Source: Punctularia strigosozonata HHB-11173 SS5
Lineage: Eukaryota; Basidiomycota; Agaricomycetes; Corticiales; Punctulariaceae
Reading direction: 5' to 3'
Length of the DNA: 64,000 nt
NCBI RefSeq assembly: GCF_000264995.1
Contig: NW_006767434.1
Location: forward strand, 2,134,004 to 2,198,003
Shown here: positions 12,585 to 24,100 of the stretch, one piece after another
Layout: the number at the start of each line of letters is the position of its first letter
How positions within the stretch are numbered: the stretch's first letter is position 1
Notes under the pieces: generated by a model
Databases searched by the model: none
What the model was told of the DNA's origin: nothing
Seen by the model: the letters and a program-made list of their open reading frames with translations, nothing else
Made by a program: the position numbers and the translations under genes

Positions 12585-14796
12585 ATGACGCTGCCGGCTT
12601 TCTACGAGGAGATGTGCATGAGCGCGGCCGACGCGTCGCGGACGCTCGTCTTGTGTTTTGACGGCACCGCCAACCATTTCGACGGAGACGTGCGTGCCCG
12701 TTCCTTCATTTAACGTTCGGTCTCGGATGCAATATCCCATCGTGTCCGGCCCGTGACGACATGACCGCCGCTGACAACCGTCCGCACACAGAACACGAAC
12801 GTGGTCAAGTTGTTCGAGCTGCTGAAGAAGGACGACCACAAGGTCCAGCTATGTTACTACCAGCCAGGCGTCGGCACGTATCTCAAGCCGGGCTCGACCA
12901 GCCACTGGCTCGAAGGCGCCGCCAAGCTGCTGGACCAGGCAGTAGCATGGTACGTGCATCCTGACGTCGTGACCTTCTCCCCGTGCTCATCGCGGTTACG
13001 CGCTTAGGTATCTCGACACGCATGTAACGGATGGATATCAGTTCATCATGCGCAACTATCGCCCCGGAGATCGAATATGTCTCTTTGGTGCGCCCCATAT
13101 GAAATCACCGACGGCCTTCTCCTGAATCATGTCCCCCATCAGGCTTTTCTCGGGGTGCATATATCGCTCGCGCCTTGGCCGGCTTCTTGTATAAAACCGG
13201 CCTGCTTCCCCGCGACAACTTCGAGCAAGTCACGTTCGCCTATCGCCTGTACAAACGCACCGACGCGAAGGGCCTGAGGCTCTGTGAACGCTTCAAGCGC
13301 TCGTTTTGCAGGGATGTCAAGGTGGACTTTGTCGGCGTCTGGGTACGCCCTTCCTCGCCGATGAACGTCGAGCGTCTCTGACGCTATGACTCAGGACACT
13401 GTGGCGAGCGTCGGCATGTTACGTAGCAAGTCGCTACCTTTCACAGCCGCGAATCAGTGCATCAAAACGTTCCGGCATGCACTCTCTCTCGACGAGGTGA
13501 ACCTTAGTTCATCCATCGCAAAACGTCGACTCGCGTGCTCATATCATATGCGCAGCATCGCGTCAAGTTCAAACCCAACCTGTACCACCGCATGACACCG
13601 GAGGAACGAAAGCTGGCCGAGAAGGAGCAAATACCCGTCATAGAGAAGATTGAGCGGCAGCTACACCTCACGCCGAATCGCGAACACAACGCGCTCCACC
13701 TGGAGGGTGTCGACCGCTCCGCTCACGGCAAAGACAAGGAAGACCCGCGGCCGCCCCGTCCGTCGAACGACAGCGGCGTCGCCGACGTGATGAGGAGGAG
13801 CGGCGAGTCGGAAAGGCTGCAGGTACCGGGCTCGCCACCACCTATTTCCCCCATATCAGCGGTCAGCGGCGCCTCGTTCCTCCCCGCGGGTTCCTCTTCT
13901 CGTTCTCCGAGCCGAACGCCTCGTCGCGGTGGCGACCTCCCCAGGCTGTCGGAAGACATCGACCTGGACATCGGTGCCGTGACGTTCGAAGTGCCCAGAC
14001 CGTCGGGCGAGTCGGTATCTGCGGCGCATCCAGCGTCTCCGACCCTCCAAGGGCATGCCCCTCGTGCTTCCGAAGACACCGCGGCGACGCTGGTCCATCG
14101 CCCGTTCCGCAATTCACGCAAGCTCAAGAAGAAGCGGCGAGAGTCCACGTGGAGCGAAGCCGAAATCCAGGTTTCCAAGCACACGCCCGACCCGCATGCC
14201 GCACCCCGCCGCCCGGGCGGCACCGACGTGCTCGAGGTCTGGTTCGCGGGCTGTCACGCCGACGTCGGCGGCGGCGCCGTCTCGGACGACACCCCCGCGC
14301 TCGCGGACATCGCCCTCCGCTGGATGGTGCGCGAGGTGATGGCGGCTCAGTGCGGCGTGCTGTTCGACAGCGACGCGATGCGGCGGATGAAGATCCCGCT
14401 CGACGGCGTGTTCGCGGCCTCGCCCCGGCACGCGCCCAGCCGCGAGCTCGCGCTCGATCGGGAGGAGGCCGGACTGCCGATACACGACGAGATGCGCGTT
14501 TTCCCCCTGGCGCCGGTGTGGTGGATTGCGGAGATGATACCGTTCAGGCATATGTGGCAGGACGGAGAGGGGGGGTGGCATCACAATAGTCTGTGAGTAT
14601 ATCGTGGTGATCGTTCAGGTTCAGGTTGGACGCTGACCGGCATATCACGCGCAGGCCAAACTTCTTCAAAGGCCGACGGATCCCGGATATCCAGCCCAAC
14701 TTCCATATCAGCGTCAAGGAGCGCATGCACAATGCTGCGCTGCATTACAAGCCAAAGGCGAAGTGGAAGACTGGAACCGAGGTTTACGTCGAGTGA
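12585..14796 (+). CDS. DUF2235 alpha/beta-hydrolase-fold protein with a long disordered insert
   Basis: Member of the DUF2235 family, an alpha/beta-hydrolase domain related to the Tle1 phospholipase effectors of bacteria; the fungal role and substrate are unknown. ATG at 12585 gives MTLPAFYEEMCMSAADASRT, then TLVLCFDGTANHFDGD, NVVKLFELLKKDD, VQLCYYQPGVGTYL, the nucleophile elbow CLFGFSRGAYIARALAGFLY (rebuilt across an intron near 13087-13141), VDFVGVWDTVASVG and FRHALSLDE. A hydrophilic insert of about 190 residues rich in Ser, Pro and Arg (13640-14215) separates these from the second half (EVWFAGCHADVGGGAVSDDT, ALADIALRWMVREVM). After an intron at about 14594-14655 the tail reads HISVKERMHNAALHYKPKAK, stop 14794-14796. 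Catalytic residues look complete: Ser in GFSRG, Asp in VWDTV, and His in HALSLDE or GCHADVGGG. Confidence 0.85.
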
Positions 14797-15195
14797 GGCT
14801 TTCCTATCATATAACACTACTATTCGATGGCGCTTTCGATACCCTCCGATGCACTTGACGTCGTCTTCAAGTTTATGCTCTCGATGACCCGCTAATGTTT
14901 CTTGACGACATATCTTTATTTACGTTACGCTTTCCACGAACACCTTCATGTTCTTGACCTCGACGTTAATGCCAGTATTCACGGAATAATGAACACGTTC
15001 GGTCGCTCTCCTCCCAATTGCACGAACAAGTCCGACGCCATGCCGTCTGGGCCGCATAAACCTCGGATAAATTCCAGGGCCGCGGGATCCAGTAAGCCAT
15101 GCTTCGTCGCGGTCTGCAGTCATATGCAACTGCTACCTGCACCGTAGAAAAGGGTATAAATGCCCACCAAAGGTGGGACATGCGGCCGATGCACG
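14797..15195. other. Intergenic region upstream of the alpha/beta hydrolase
   Basis: Roughly 400 bp. A TATAAA at 15154-15159 is the likely core promoter of the next gene. A minus-strand frame (about 14920-15120, with LDPAALEFIRGLCGPDG in one reading and VNTGINVEVKNMKVF in another) looks mildly protein-like but has no match I recognise; it may be a gene remnant. Confidence 0.45.
15154..15159 (+). promoter_or_regulatory. TATA box of the alpha/beta hydrolase gene
   Basis: TATAAA lies directly before an ATG at 15160. A transcript driven by it would start some 25-40 bp downstream, so that ATG is probably not transcribed; the in-frame ATGs at 15196 and 15208 are the likelier starts. Confidence 0.5.
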
Positions 15196-16292
15196 ATGCC
15201 GCACCCGATGCTGACCTCCAAGCGCTTCGTGTCCTCGAACGATGGAGTCCAGATCTGCACCTATTCGGGGGGAAACGCCAACGGGCCGGCTCTCGTCCTC
15301 ATCCCTGGGTTCTGCTGCACCTCGCTGGCGTTCGAGAAGCAGTTCTCCGATACAGATCTGTTGAAGGAATTGCACCTGGTTAGTGATCCAATGTTGCTCC
15401 TACATCAAAGCACCCTTCACGCGGACTGCGCAGGTAGCATATGATGTTCGTGGGCAAGGTCAAAGCGGCCAACCACTTGATGCGGAAGCGTACGAGTCCA
15501 TTCGCCACGCCGAAGACTTCATGGCGGTATGTGATGCATATCACCTGGACAAACCATTTGTGGCAGGATGGTGAGCGATTCCACGATGTAAAGCTTGGCA
15601 AGCGGTCGATGTTGAACACGTTGCAGGAGCTTGGGAGGTCAGGCATTCTGCTGAACGGCGACTTGAGAGCACAAGCTGACATGGTCGTTGACAAGGGATT
15701 ATCCCAGCTGATATAGCGACGCATTACGGAACAGATATAATCAGCGGCGTCATACTCTTCGGCGGGTTTCCATACCGTTCAATGGATCCCCTCGTCGCGC
15801 ATCCGGACGTTCAGAGCTGGCTACCAGATTTCCTGAGCGATGAGGTTTCTGTTTGGTACAAGGTAAGCTGTTATTTGCACAAAAATCAGCTCCCGTCTCG
15901 GCACTTGAACACCGGAAATCCAGGGATGCGTGAAGTTTGTCGAATCGTGCGTGGCTCCGCCGGCAGACGAGTCTGTCTTGCCGTACGATACCAAGATGAT
16001 GTGGATCGGCGCGGCCGCGAGCATGCATCCCCTCGCTCGAACCCACGTCACGACGCGCGCACAAGACGAGACTAAGCTTCTCGAAGGGGCGACTGAGTTG
16101 CCGTACTTGGTGTTGCAAGGCGAGATGGACACACACATACAGTGGCGGAAGATGCAGGCGTTCATGGGCGAGCATTTCTCCAAGGCCGAGTTTGTATTAT
16201 TGGAGGGCTGCGGGCACGCCCCATTTTTTGAGCAGCCTGACAGAGTCAAGATCGCGCTGTTGTCCTTTGTCCGTAGGCACCGGGGTGTGTAG
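15196..16292 (+). CDS. Alpha/beta hydrolase with an 11-nt microexon at the nucleophile elbow
   Basis: Soluble alpha/beta-fold hydrolase; substrate unknown. The start is placed at 15196 (MPHPMLTSKRFVSSNDGVQI) because a TATA box ends just before the upstream in-frame ATG at 15160; 15208 is also possible. Strand and oxyanion region: ALVLIPGFCCTSLAFEKQFS. After an intron near 15378-15431 comes VAYDVRGQGQSGQPLDAEAY, RHAEDFMAVCDAYHLDKPFV and GW. An 11-nt exon (15627-15637) between introns 15571-15626 and 15638-15695 completes GWSLGGIIPADIATHYG, so the catalytic Ser sits on it. An intron near 15861-15923 precedes GCVKFVESCVAPPADE. The acid and His residues are in VLQGEMDTHIQWRKM and LEGCGHAPFFEQPDRVK. 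Stop 16290-16292. All triad residues are present. Confidence 0.84.
15627..15637 (+). other. 11-nt microexon carrying the catalytic Ser codon
   Basis: The exon GAGCTTGGGAG is flanked by ...TTGCAG and GTCAGG. Joined with GGATG before and GGATTATCC after, it keeps frame and spells GWSLGGII, the expected nucleophile elbow. Without it the frame breaks and the GxSxG motif is lost. Confidence 0.75.
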
Positions 16293-16403
16293 AGATCAAT
16301 GCAAGTTGTCAAGCAAAGTAAACGCAGGTAGTCGATTTCCAATAATTTCCACCGAAGATTGATCAGAATGGGAGTGATATCGCCGATGCAACCCTTTGGA
16401 AAA

Positions 16404-17815
16404 CTACCATAGCCCCCAATATTTAGTCACAATTCCAATCGCCAGCAAAAGGCCGGAGACTTTCGCAACAGTGATAGCACCTCCGCGCCAAGCATTGCCC
16501 GACGGAGGGCCCTGAGCTCCAGCTTTATCGATAGCATCAATCTCGTCGTCCGTGAGCGCAGCTAAAAAGGTACATGAGGGACGGACGTCAGACGCAAGAG
16601 TGAATTCTTACGCAAGTCGGCGGCGGCGAGGTATTCCTGAAGGCGCTCCGACTTGGAGCTTTGACTGGCCGCAAGAGATTATGAATCGGGACTTGAATCA
16701 TAACCAGAAGGATATGCATAGCGTACGTTACGATAGTTACTCCTTTGCTGCGCACCCAGAGAAAGATAACTTGAGCAGGTGTCGCACCAAGGCGCTCAGC
16801 TGCGGCTTGGATGGGCTTGTCGACAGGACCACCAGGGTATTGCGTCAATGGACTGTTACAAGTGATTCTGCGTCAGGATTCCACATGCGGGGGTGGCAGG
16901 AAGTTACGCACGTAAGACTGCTGTACGCTTCAACCACAATACCGTGTTTGGCACTGTATTCAAGGAGGCTCTTGTTCTCGGCGTAATTATACGGATGGAA
17001 ACGAATCTAAGTCATCCCTCCTCAACACGAACCAAAGGTTACATGTCGTCGTGTAACCCACCTGATTGACGGCCGGTTTGACATGAGCTGTCTTGAGCAG
17101 CTCCCGAAGGTCTTCTAGCGTAAAGTTGCTTACACCGATGCTCCTAAGGCTGATTTCAGAACCGTGGACATAACAGCTGATAATTCAGAGCAAAGCGTAC
17201 CTTGTCAAGCCGTCCTCTTTGTATTTCTCAAACTGTTTCCAAGTGCTTTCAAATTGCCCCCTGATTGCATTCGGCGTGTGAATCAAATACAGGTCGACAA
17301 ATGTCAAACCGAGCTGAGCAGGAACATCAGTTCGTAGCGGGTCTCAATATTCCGTCTGCACGTACTTTCTGCAGGCTGCCCTGGAACGCGTCTTCAATGC
17401 TACCGAATCCATACTTTGTGGTAATGTAAAGCTCGTGGCGAGCCAAACCGCTTTCCCTGATAGCTTGTCCAACACTCGCTTCGTTCTGATAGTCTAAAGA
17501 GCATCGTGGATAAGCTCAGGTCAGTAGCCTCTAATACACTGCGGTATTTCACATTGAGCGGTGTCGATGTGCCAGAATCCAGCGTCTAGTGCACGCGTAA
17601 CATAATCCGATGCATCCTCCACAGCAAGTTACCACAAATCTCAAAGAATATATCGAGCTAGGACTAACTTTGCCCTTCAAGAGTGTTCCGCTCCCGAACG
17701 CGATGGTGGGGAACTACGAGTTATGATTTCAGTCTAGACGCGTCTTCAATCCATTGGGAGGCTTCAGGACGCCAACCTCGTTCCCGTCATTCAGAGTCAC
17801 CGTCCCGAAGGGCAT
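16404..17815 (-). CDS. Aldo-keto reductase, paralogue A, with hydrophobic C-terminal tail
   Basis: NADPH-dependent aldo-keto reductase of the xylose-reductase/Gcy1 type; substrate unknown. ATG at 17815 gives MPFGTVTLNDGNE, and after an intron FPTIAFGSGTLLKGK. Further conserved pieces on this strand are an ITTKYG catalytic-lysine region near 17410-17430, a FVDLYLIHTPNAIRGQFEST segment near 17250-17310, a GVSNFTLEDLRELLKTAH segment near 17090-17150, YNYAENKSLLEYSAKHGIVV and EAYSSLT at an exon end, then PGGPVDKPIQAAAERLGATP and AQVIFLWVRSKGVTIV. The last exon reads LTDDEIDAIDKAGAQGP followed by a hydrophobic stretch (AKVSGLLLAIGIVTKYWGLW) to the stop, so the enzyme may be tail-anchored. It lies head-to-tail with paralogue B upstream on the same strand. 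Confidence 0.85.
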
Positions 17816-18115
17816 AGTTGCAATGAGAAAGCCGCAAGCCCCCGACTATGAGTAAGACGGTTCACCTTGGTGTGCGAGCCATGTTCGCCATCTGCGCCAT
17901 CCATGAGGTGCAAGGTATCATGCAAAGCTAATTTCGGGCGCCGATGAATAAGCCCTAACCCTACTTTAGGACTGCCGCTGAAGTATTTCCTTCGGAGACC
18001 CGAACCTATACATGAATATGTGTGGAAGGCGAGACCTGTTCACCCAAATGCTTGCATATAGGGAATGGAGCCCGTTTCACCCCCTTGATCTATACCCGAA
18101 GTCCGTTGAAGAGAT
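17816..18115. other. Intergenic region between the two aldo-keto reductases
   Basis: 300 bp containing the 3' end of paralogue B and the promoter of paralogue A (minus strand). I see no other structure in it. Confidence 0.5.
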
Positions 18116-21100
18116 TCATCCAGAGAGGGGAGGCCGATCAAGGATCGACATCCCTCCACAGAAGGTAAACAATACCGCGGTCAGTACGGCAGCCAAGATC
18201 AACGTCCGTGCTTGGGAATTGGCGACCGAAGTCAGAAAGGACGGGCCCTTAGCGCCGGCTTCGTCGATAGCATTAATCTCGTCTTCGGTCAAAGGCGCTA
18301 CAGGACACGGGAGAAAAGACGCATAAGTGGCCAACATTCAGAATCAATGTGTCTTGACAACGCTCACGAAGGTCTGAGATGCCCAGGTATTCGTCCAATC
18401 GTTCAGGCTTAGAGCTAGTCCTGATGACATCTGATGAGCACTCAATCGCGGGGACGGATTAAGCACTTACGTGACTATTACGACACCCTTTGCTCGGACC
18501 CAGAGGAAAATGACTTGTGCAGGGGTGGCCCCAATCCGCGTAGCAGCAGCATTGATAACCTTGTCCAGAGGTCCACCGGGATTCCGGGTGATGGGACTGG
18601 TTATAGCGTTGTCAACGAACGTGCTGCGTAAGGGGGACAGAAAATCTGTACGTTATGTGAGGAAGTATGTATAGCGCCAGGAGGAGACCATCTCCTATGT
18701 GTCCGACTGACAGCTGCACGTGCGGTGCGTTGATATGCCCGCCGTGCTCGACTTTCCTTCTCGACCGTTTACCACTCTCGCGTGTTCGGTGGAGCCTCAC
18801 ACGCGGCTACAGGTTCCAATAGGTTATGAGCCCTGCTTAACGCAGATTACCTTTTCAATCTCACGGACCTGGCAACAAACGGTGTATGAGCGATAACGAC
18901 TCTTCTTCATCTTCGTCTCCTCGAGCTACCTCCGATCGATCGGCGCTAACCCCGCGTCCAATCACTCCGGACCCTTCGCAGACTTCGCGCTCGGTCTCTC
19001 CCGCTCCCATACCCACGATCGTTTTAACGGATACCTCCGCCGCCATGCCCGCTGCAGCACCCCCGGCATCCCTCTACTCGGATATCACACGCATCACGAA
19101 TCCGAGCTCGTTTCACGACCTACCGGAAGATCACCGGTTGTCGCTCGCGGCAGGAAACTGGGTCGCTTTCTCGGCGCAGTTTCTGAACGAGCTTGGTTGC
19201 ATATTCCTCCGGGACTACCTGATCGACGTTGATGCCCCTCAGTGCCCCTCGATTGCCGAAGCACAAGCCGATCCCGCATTAGCCGTTATCCGTCGGGCGT
19301 TCCGGCACAATGACGGACTTATCAAATCGTTGTTGTGGAGGAATGTGTCGCCGGAGGATCGCGAGATCATTGACATCCACGACACATCACTAGCGGCCTG
19401 GCAGGCACTCCGTCTTCGCCATCAAGCCGTCGGCGACAAACTCAAGGCCGAAATCTGGATGAATCTCTTCGGGACATCCTTCACTCCGGGTCCCGATCAA
19501 ACCGCATCCAGCACCATTGCTTCCGTTCGCGCGGATGCACGGCGTCTCTTCGAGGCCGGCCTACCAAAGACTATCGAGGATATCGTCAATATTGTCTGTA
19601 TCAACGCGCTCTCCGCCAACTTCCCCGACATCCTTGCAAACGTTACGCACGACTTGGCTAGTCGCAAGGTGCCGACGTCGGAGATCGAGCGATCCGTACT
19701 GGATCGCCAAAAGCCCGCCGCTGTCGCTAACGCGGTCCGCGCTCACACGTTGTCATACCACTCGAAGACCCCTGGCACTAGCTCCGGCAAGAAGGACGTC
19801 CGTCGTCACAACCATACCTTCTCGAACTACTGGTGCAAAGTGTGCGACGCCTCCCCCTGTGCCAAGAAAGATCAACCAGGTGCTACCCCAGTTGGTCGAA
19901 ACGGGGAACCGATGAAGTCGCCGAGAGCACGACGCCCGCTCCGCGGGCGAACGCGGCAGTCGTCAAAGGCCCAGACGGAAAATTTTACTCCTTCACAGAA
20001 GTCACATCATCCACGCCCCCGGATGCCCCGTCTGCCTCTCCCTCGTTTGCTGCCGCGGTTGCTGTCTCCGACTGGCCTCCTCACCTCGCGTTCGCAACTA
20101 CCCCGGACGATCCCTTCCTCATCGATATCGACTCCGGTTCGTGGACAGACGACGATTTCGGCGACTGTGGGTTCACCGCAAATGCCGTACATACGACTTC
20201 CGTCGACTGGGATCTTTCGTCCTCTGTCGACACCGTGGAAGGCACGCCAGCTTGCGCCATGTCAGCAGAAGACCGACGTCGAGCAGCTAACGACGTCTCT
20301 CTCGCGGCTTCGTGTGAGTACACCCTGGACACCGGCGCGAACATTTCCCTGACGAAACACCGACACCTGTTCGAGTCCCTCCGTCCCCTCCGAGTGGCTA
20401 TAGGCGGCTTCAATGGGTCCAAGGTCTTCAGTTCAGGAATAGGCACCATGCGCATAGCGCTCCCCGGAGGACGACAGATGTTGGTCGACAACGCGCTGTG
20501 GGTCCCCGAGACCACCATCACCCTTCTTTCCGTCGGTCGCCTCTGCGATCAGGGCTACCGCATCGAGTTCAAAGCCGGCCATGCCGACGTCTTCTGGCAA
20601 CGCGAGTCCATCCCAGTTGCCCGCGCCACACGCAAGAACAATAGCCTCTACCGATTGGACGGCCCCGGCAGATCACCCGTCATTGCGCAAACTTCCCTCC
20701 CCATCGCCGCATCTGCGGTTCCCCTGTCCACCTGGCATGGTCGTTTTGGTCATGCCAATTACCGCGCGTTGACGCAGGCTGCACGCACCAATGCCGTCGA
20801 AGGTATGCCCATCTCGCCATCACCCGCCGTCCCATCCTCATGCGACCACTGCATCCTTGGCAAACAGAGCAAAGCCGCTATGCCAAAGGTCCGTGAGGGG
20901 GTTAGGGCGACGGGGATTTTGGATGTGGTATATATCGATCTGCAAGGACCCTTCCATGTACGTGCCCTCGGCGGGTACTTCTATTTACTCGATATTGTCG
21001 ACGAATCTTCTGGCTACATCTGGAGCCTGCCCCTCGCCCACAAATCCGATGCCACGCCCGCGCTGAAACGATGGGAGGACGAGATGTTCCGTGCAACATC

Positions 21101-24100
21101 AACACGCGTCCGGATCTTCCGCTCCGACAACGGTCGCGAGTTTGACAGCGCAGCCATGCGTTCCGCGCTCTCCAGTGGAACCGTCCAGCAGTTCTCCGCC
21201 CCATACTCATCCGCTCACATTGGCATGTGTGAACGCGCTCACCGTACGATTATGGGGCAGGGACGTGCCTGCATGTCTGCCGCCGCGCTGCCGCCATGCC
21301 TCTGGGCAGTGTCTATGCAGACGGCGGCGTACTTATCGAATCTGACGCCGTCTGTGGCCGCTGGTGGTCAAACCCCACATGAACGGTTCTTCGGGACGAA
21401 GCCTGTGGTGTCTCATCTGCGCGAAATCGGATGTCGTGCGTTCGTGCTGATTGAACACGTTGCTAACCCAAAGATACTGCCCCGCTCACGCGAATGCGTA
21501 TTGGTTGGGTACTCACCAAACAGCAAGGCGTACCTATGCTGGCACCGAGCCTCTGGGAAGCTACTCAAGTCCCGCAACGTCACCTTCATCGAATCCCACC
21601 AACAACCTGCCATGTCCCCCTTAGCATCTCCAACTCCCCTATCAACACCTTCCCCGGCCGCTGCGCCTTCACCAGCTGACACAGCTCCCGTGTTCGTTGA
21701 CGCTGATACAGGGTCTCACCCTAATGCGCCCTCCGGACAACCCCCTCTCCGCTCGGACCCTTCCCTGACACCCGGTCCCATCCTCCGTCGCTCCACTCGC
21801 GATCGCCGTGCACCGGGCGAAGTCGATCGGCTCAAAGACGCTGTCGCAAGTATCCGCGCAGGGGCTGAGCGGGTCAAGGCCGCCGGGGCGGCTCCCTCTG
21901 TTGAGGAGGAGAACACAGATGCTGATGCCCAATCTTCTGTCGCAATGTACATACGCGACGCATTGGCTCATGCTGCGAGCTGCGACGACCCCACCACGAT
22001 CAACCTCTCCGCGCCAGATGATCCCAGGACCGCACGCGAAGCGCTGGATCGCGAAGATGGCCCAGATTGGCGCGACTCCATGGACAGCGAGATGACTTCG
22101 CTACGCAATCTCGATGTCTACGACCTAGTCCCGCGCTCCCAAGTCCCTCCCGGCGAAAAGATCATGCGAACTATGCCGGTTTTCTCGCTCAAGCGTGACG
22201 CGCACGGTGCCCCAGATCGTTATAAGACCCGGGTCGTGTGCGATGGCAGCCGCATGACTCAGGGTGTCGACTACGACAAGAGCACTTCGCCGACCGCACG
22301 CTTAGAGTCCATCCGCATCGTGCTTCACATCGCCGCTCTCTTCGGCTGGAGAACCGCACAGCTCGATGTTAAGACGGCTTATCTACACGGCGTGCTCGAT
22401 AAACCCGCTTACATGTATCAACCCCGGGACATGGAGGAATCGGGCCGCGAATCCTGGATCATGAAAGTCAAGAAGTCTCTGTACGGCATGCGACAGGCTG
22501 GGCGAGTGTGGAATCAGCACCTTCATGAACAGATGACCGAATGGGGCTTCATACGCCTCGGCGCGGAGCACTGTATCTACTACCGGGTCTCCGAAGACGG
22601 CACCCTCCTCGCGGCGGTCTACGTCGATGATTTTGCGATTACGGGAAGTAACCCTCTGGAGATCGGGAACTTCGTCGAAACCGTCCGTCCTGTCTGGGAG
22701 ATAAAGTTCAGTGGCGAGATCTCCTGGCTAGTCGGCATTCGCGTTGATCGGGACTTCAACGCTCGCACTATCACGCTCTCACAGGTCGCACTCATCGACA
22801 AGGCTCTCACCCTCTTCAGGCAGGAAGACTCGCGGTCGGCGAGCACTCCTCTCCCGCCTGGGACAAAGCATTCCCGTCTCGAGTGCCCTACCTCCGCGGA
22901 AGACAAAGCCGTGATGGCTAAGTATCCCTACCGTAAAGTGATCGGAACGCTAATGTACTTGGCCATCGGTACGCGACCCGACATCGCGCACGCCGTCCAG
23001 CACCTCAGCCAGTTTCTGGCTAACCCCGGTCTTGTGCACTGGCGCTCAGCGATGCACGTTCTCCGCTACCTCAAGTCGACGCGCGACCTTGGCCTCGTGC
23101 TCGGGGGCAAGGAGGAGCTACGGCTCGTCGGTATGACCGATTCCGATCACGCTAACTGTCCCGACACCCGGCGCTCTGTTTCGGGTTATACCTTTTCGCT
23201 TGGCTCTGGCTCTGTCTCGTGGTCGTCCAGGAAGCAGCCCACTGTCTCTACCTCTTCGTGCGAGGCCGAATACGTGGCCTCCTGCAGCGCCACCAAGGAA
23301 GCTGTATGGATCCGCCAACTGCTTGCCGGCATCGGTTTTCCTCAGATAGGTCCAACCGTGATCTCGGGCGACAACCAAGGTTCCAATACGATCACCGAAG
23401 ACCCGTCAAATCACGGAAAAACCAAGCACATCGACGTTCAGTATCATTTCACCCGCGAGAAAGTCGCAGCCGGAATCGTCAAGTTCATCTACGTTCGGAG
23501 CGCCGACAATACGGCTGACATCTTTACCAAAGCCTTACCCCTACCCGCCTTCTCTCGACTCCGCCTTCAACTCGGTCTACAAAAGGTCAAGCTTTGACGT
23601 GTTCGTTGGAGATGAGGAGGAGATGGTATCCATGGCGAGGAGGAGTGTGAGGAAGTATGTATAGCGCCAGGAGGAGACCATCTCCTATGTGTCCGACTGA
23701 CAGCTGCACGTGCGGTGCGTTGATATGCCCGCCGTGCTCGACTTTCCTTCTCGACCGTTTACCACTCTCGCGTGTTCGGTGGAGCCTCACACGCGGCTAC
23801 AGGTTCCAATACGTTAGGCTACTATAAGCTTCGGTCACGATGCCGTGCTTGGCGCTGTACTCGAGCAAGCCCTTATGCTCTGCATAATTATACGGGTGGA
23901 ACCGAATCTGTGTTCAACACCGTATGCCCTCGTCATTCTCATGAAACGTTTGAAAATGCCTGGAAAACAGTATACCTGGTTGACTGCCGGTTTAATCTTC
24001 GCTGTCTTGATCACTTTTTGTAAGTCTTCGACGGTGAAGTTGCTGACACCGATACTCCTGGTTTGGATGAGCGATACATGATACCGGGAGGCGAGGTGCT

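Larger units (their letters stand above)
18656..23811 (+). mobile_element. Copia (Ty1/copia, Pseudoviridae) LTR retrotransposon, young
   Basis: A 5156-bp element lying antisense inside an aldo-keto reductase gene. Parts: 166-bp LTRs at both ends, primer-binding site just after the left LTR, a gag region, a pol region in the order protease, integrase, reverse transcriptase, RNase H (the Copia order), and a purine tract before the right LTR. The LTRs are identical in all 166 positions and a 5-bp target duplication CGTTA is intact, so the insertion is recent on an evolutionary scale. It looks whole, with no obvious decay. Treated here as a genomic fossil. Confidence 0.95.

Noticed and set aside
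12008-12586. 192-codon minus-strand open frame
   Set aside because: Covers the expected DUF2235 promoter, has no similarity I recognise and an Arg/Ser/Gly-rich chance composition.
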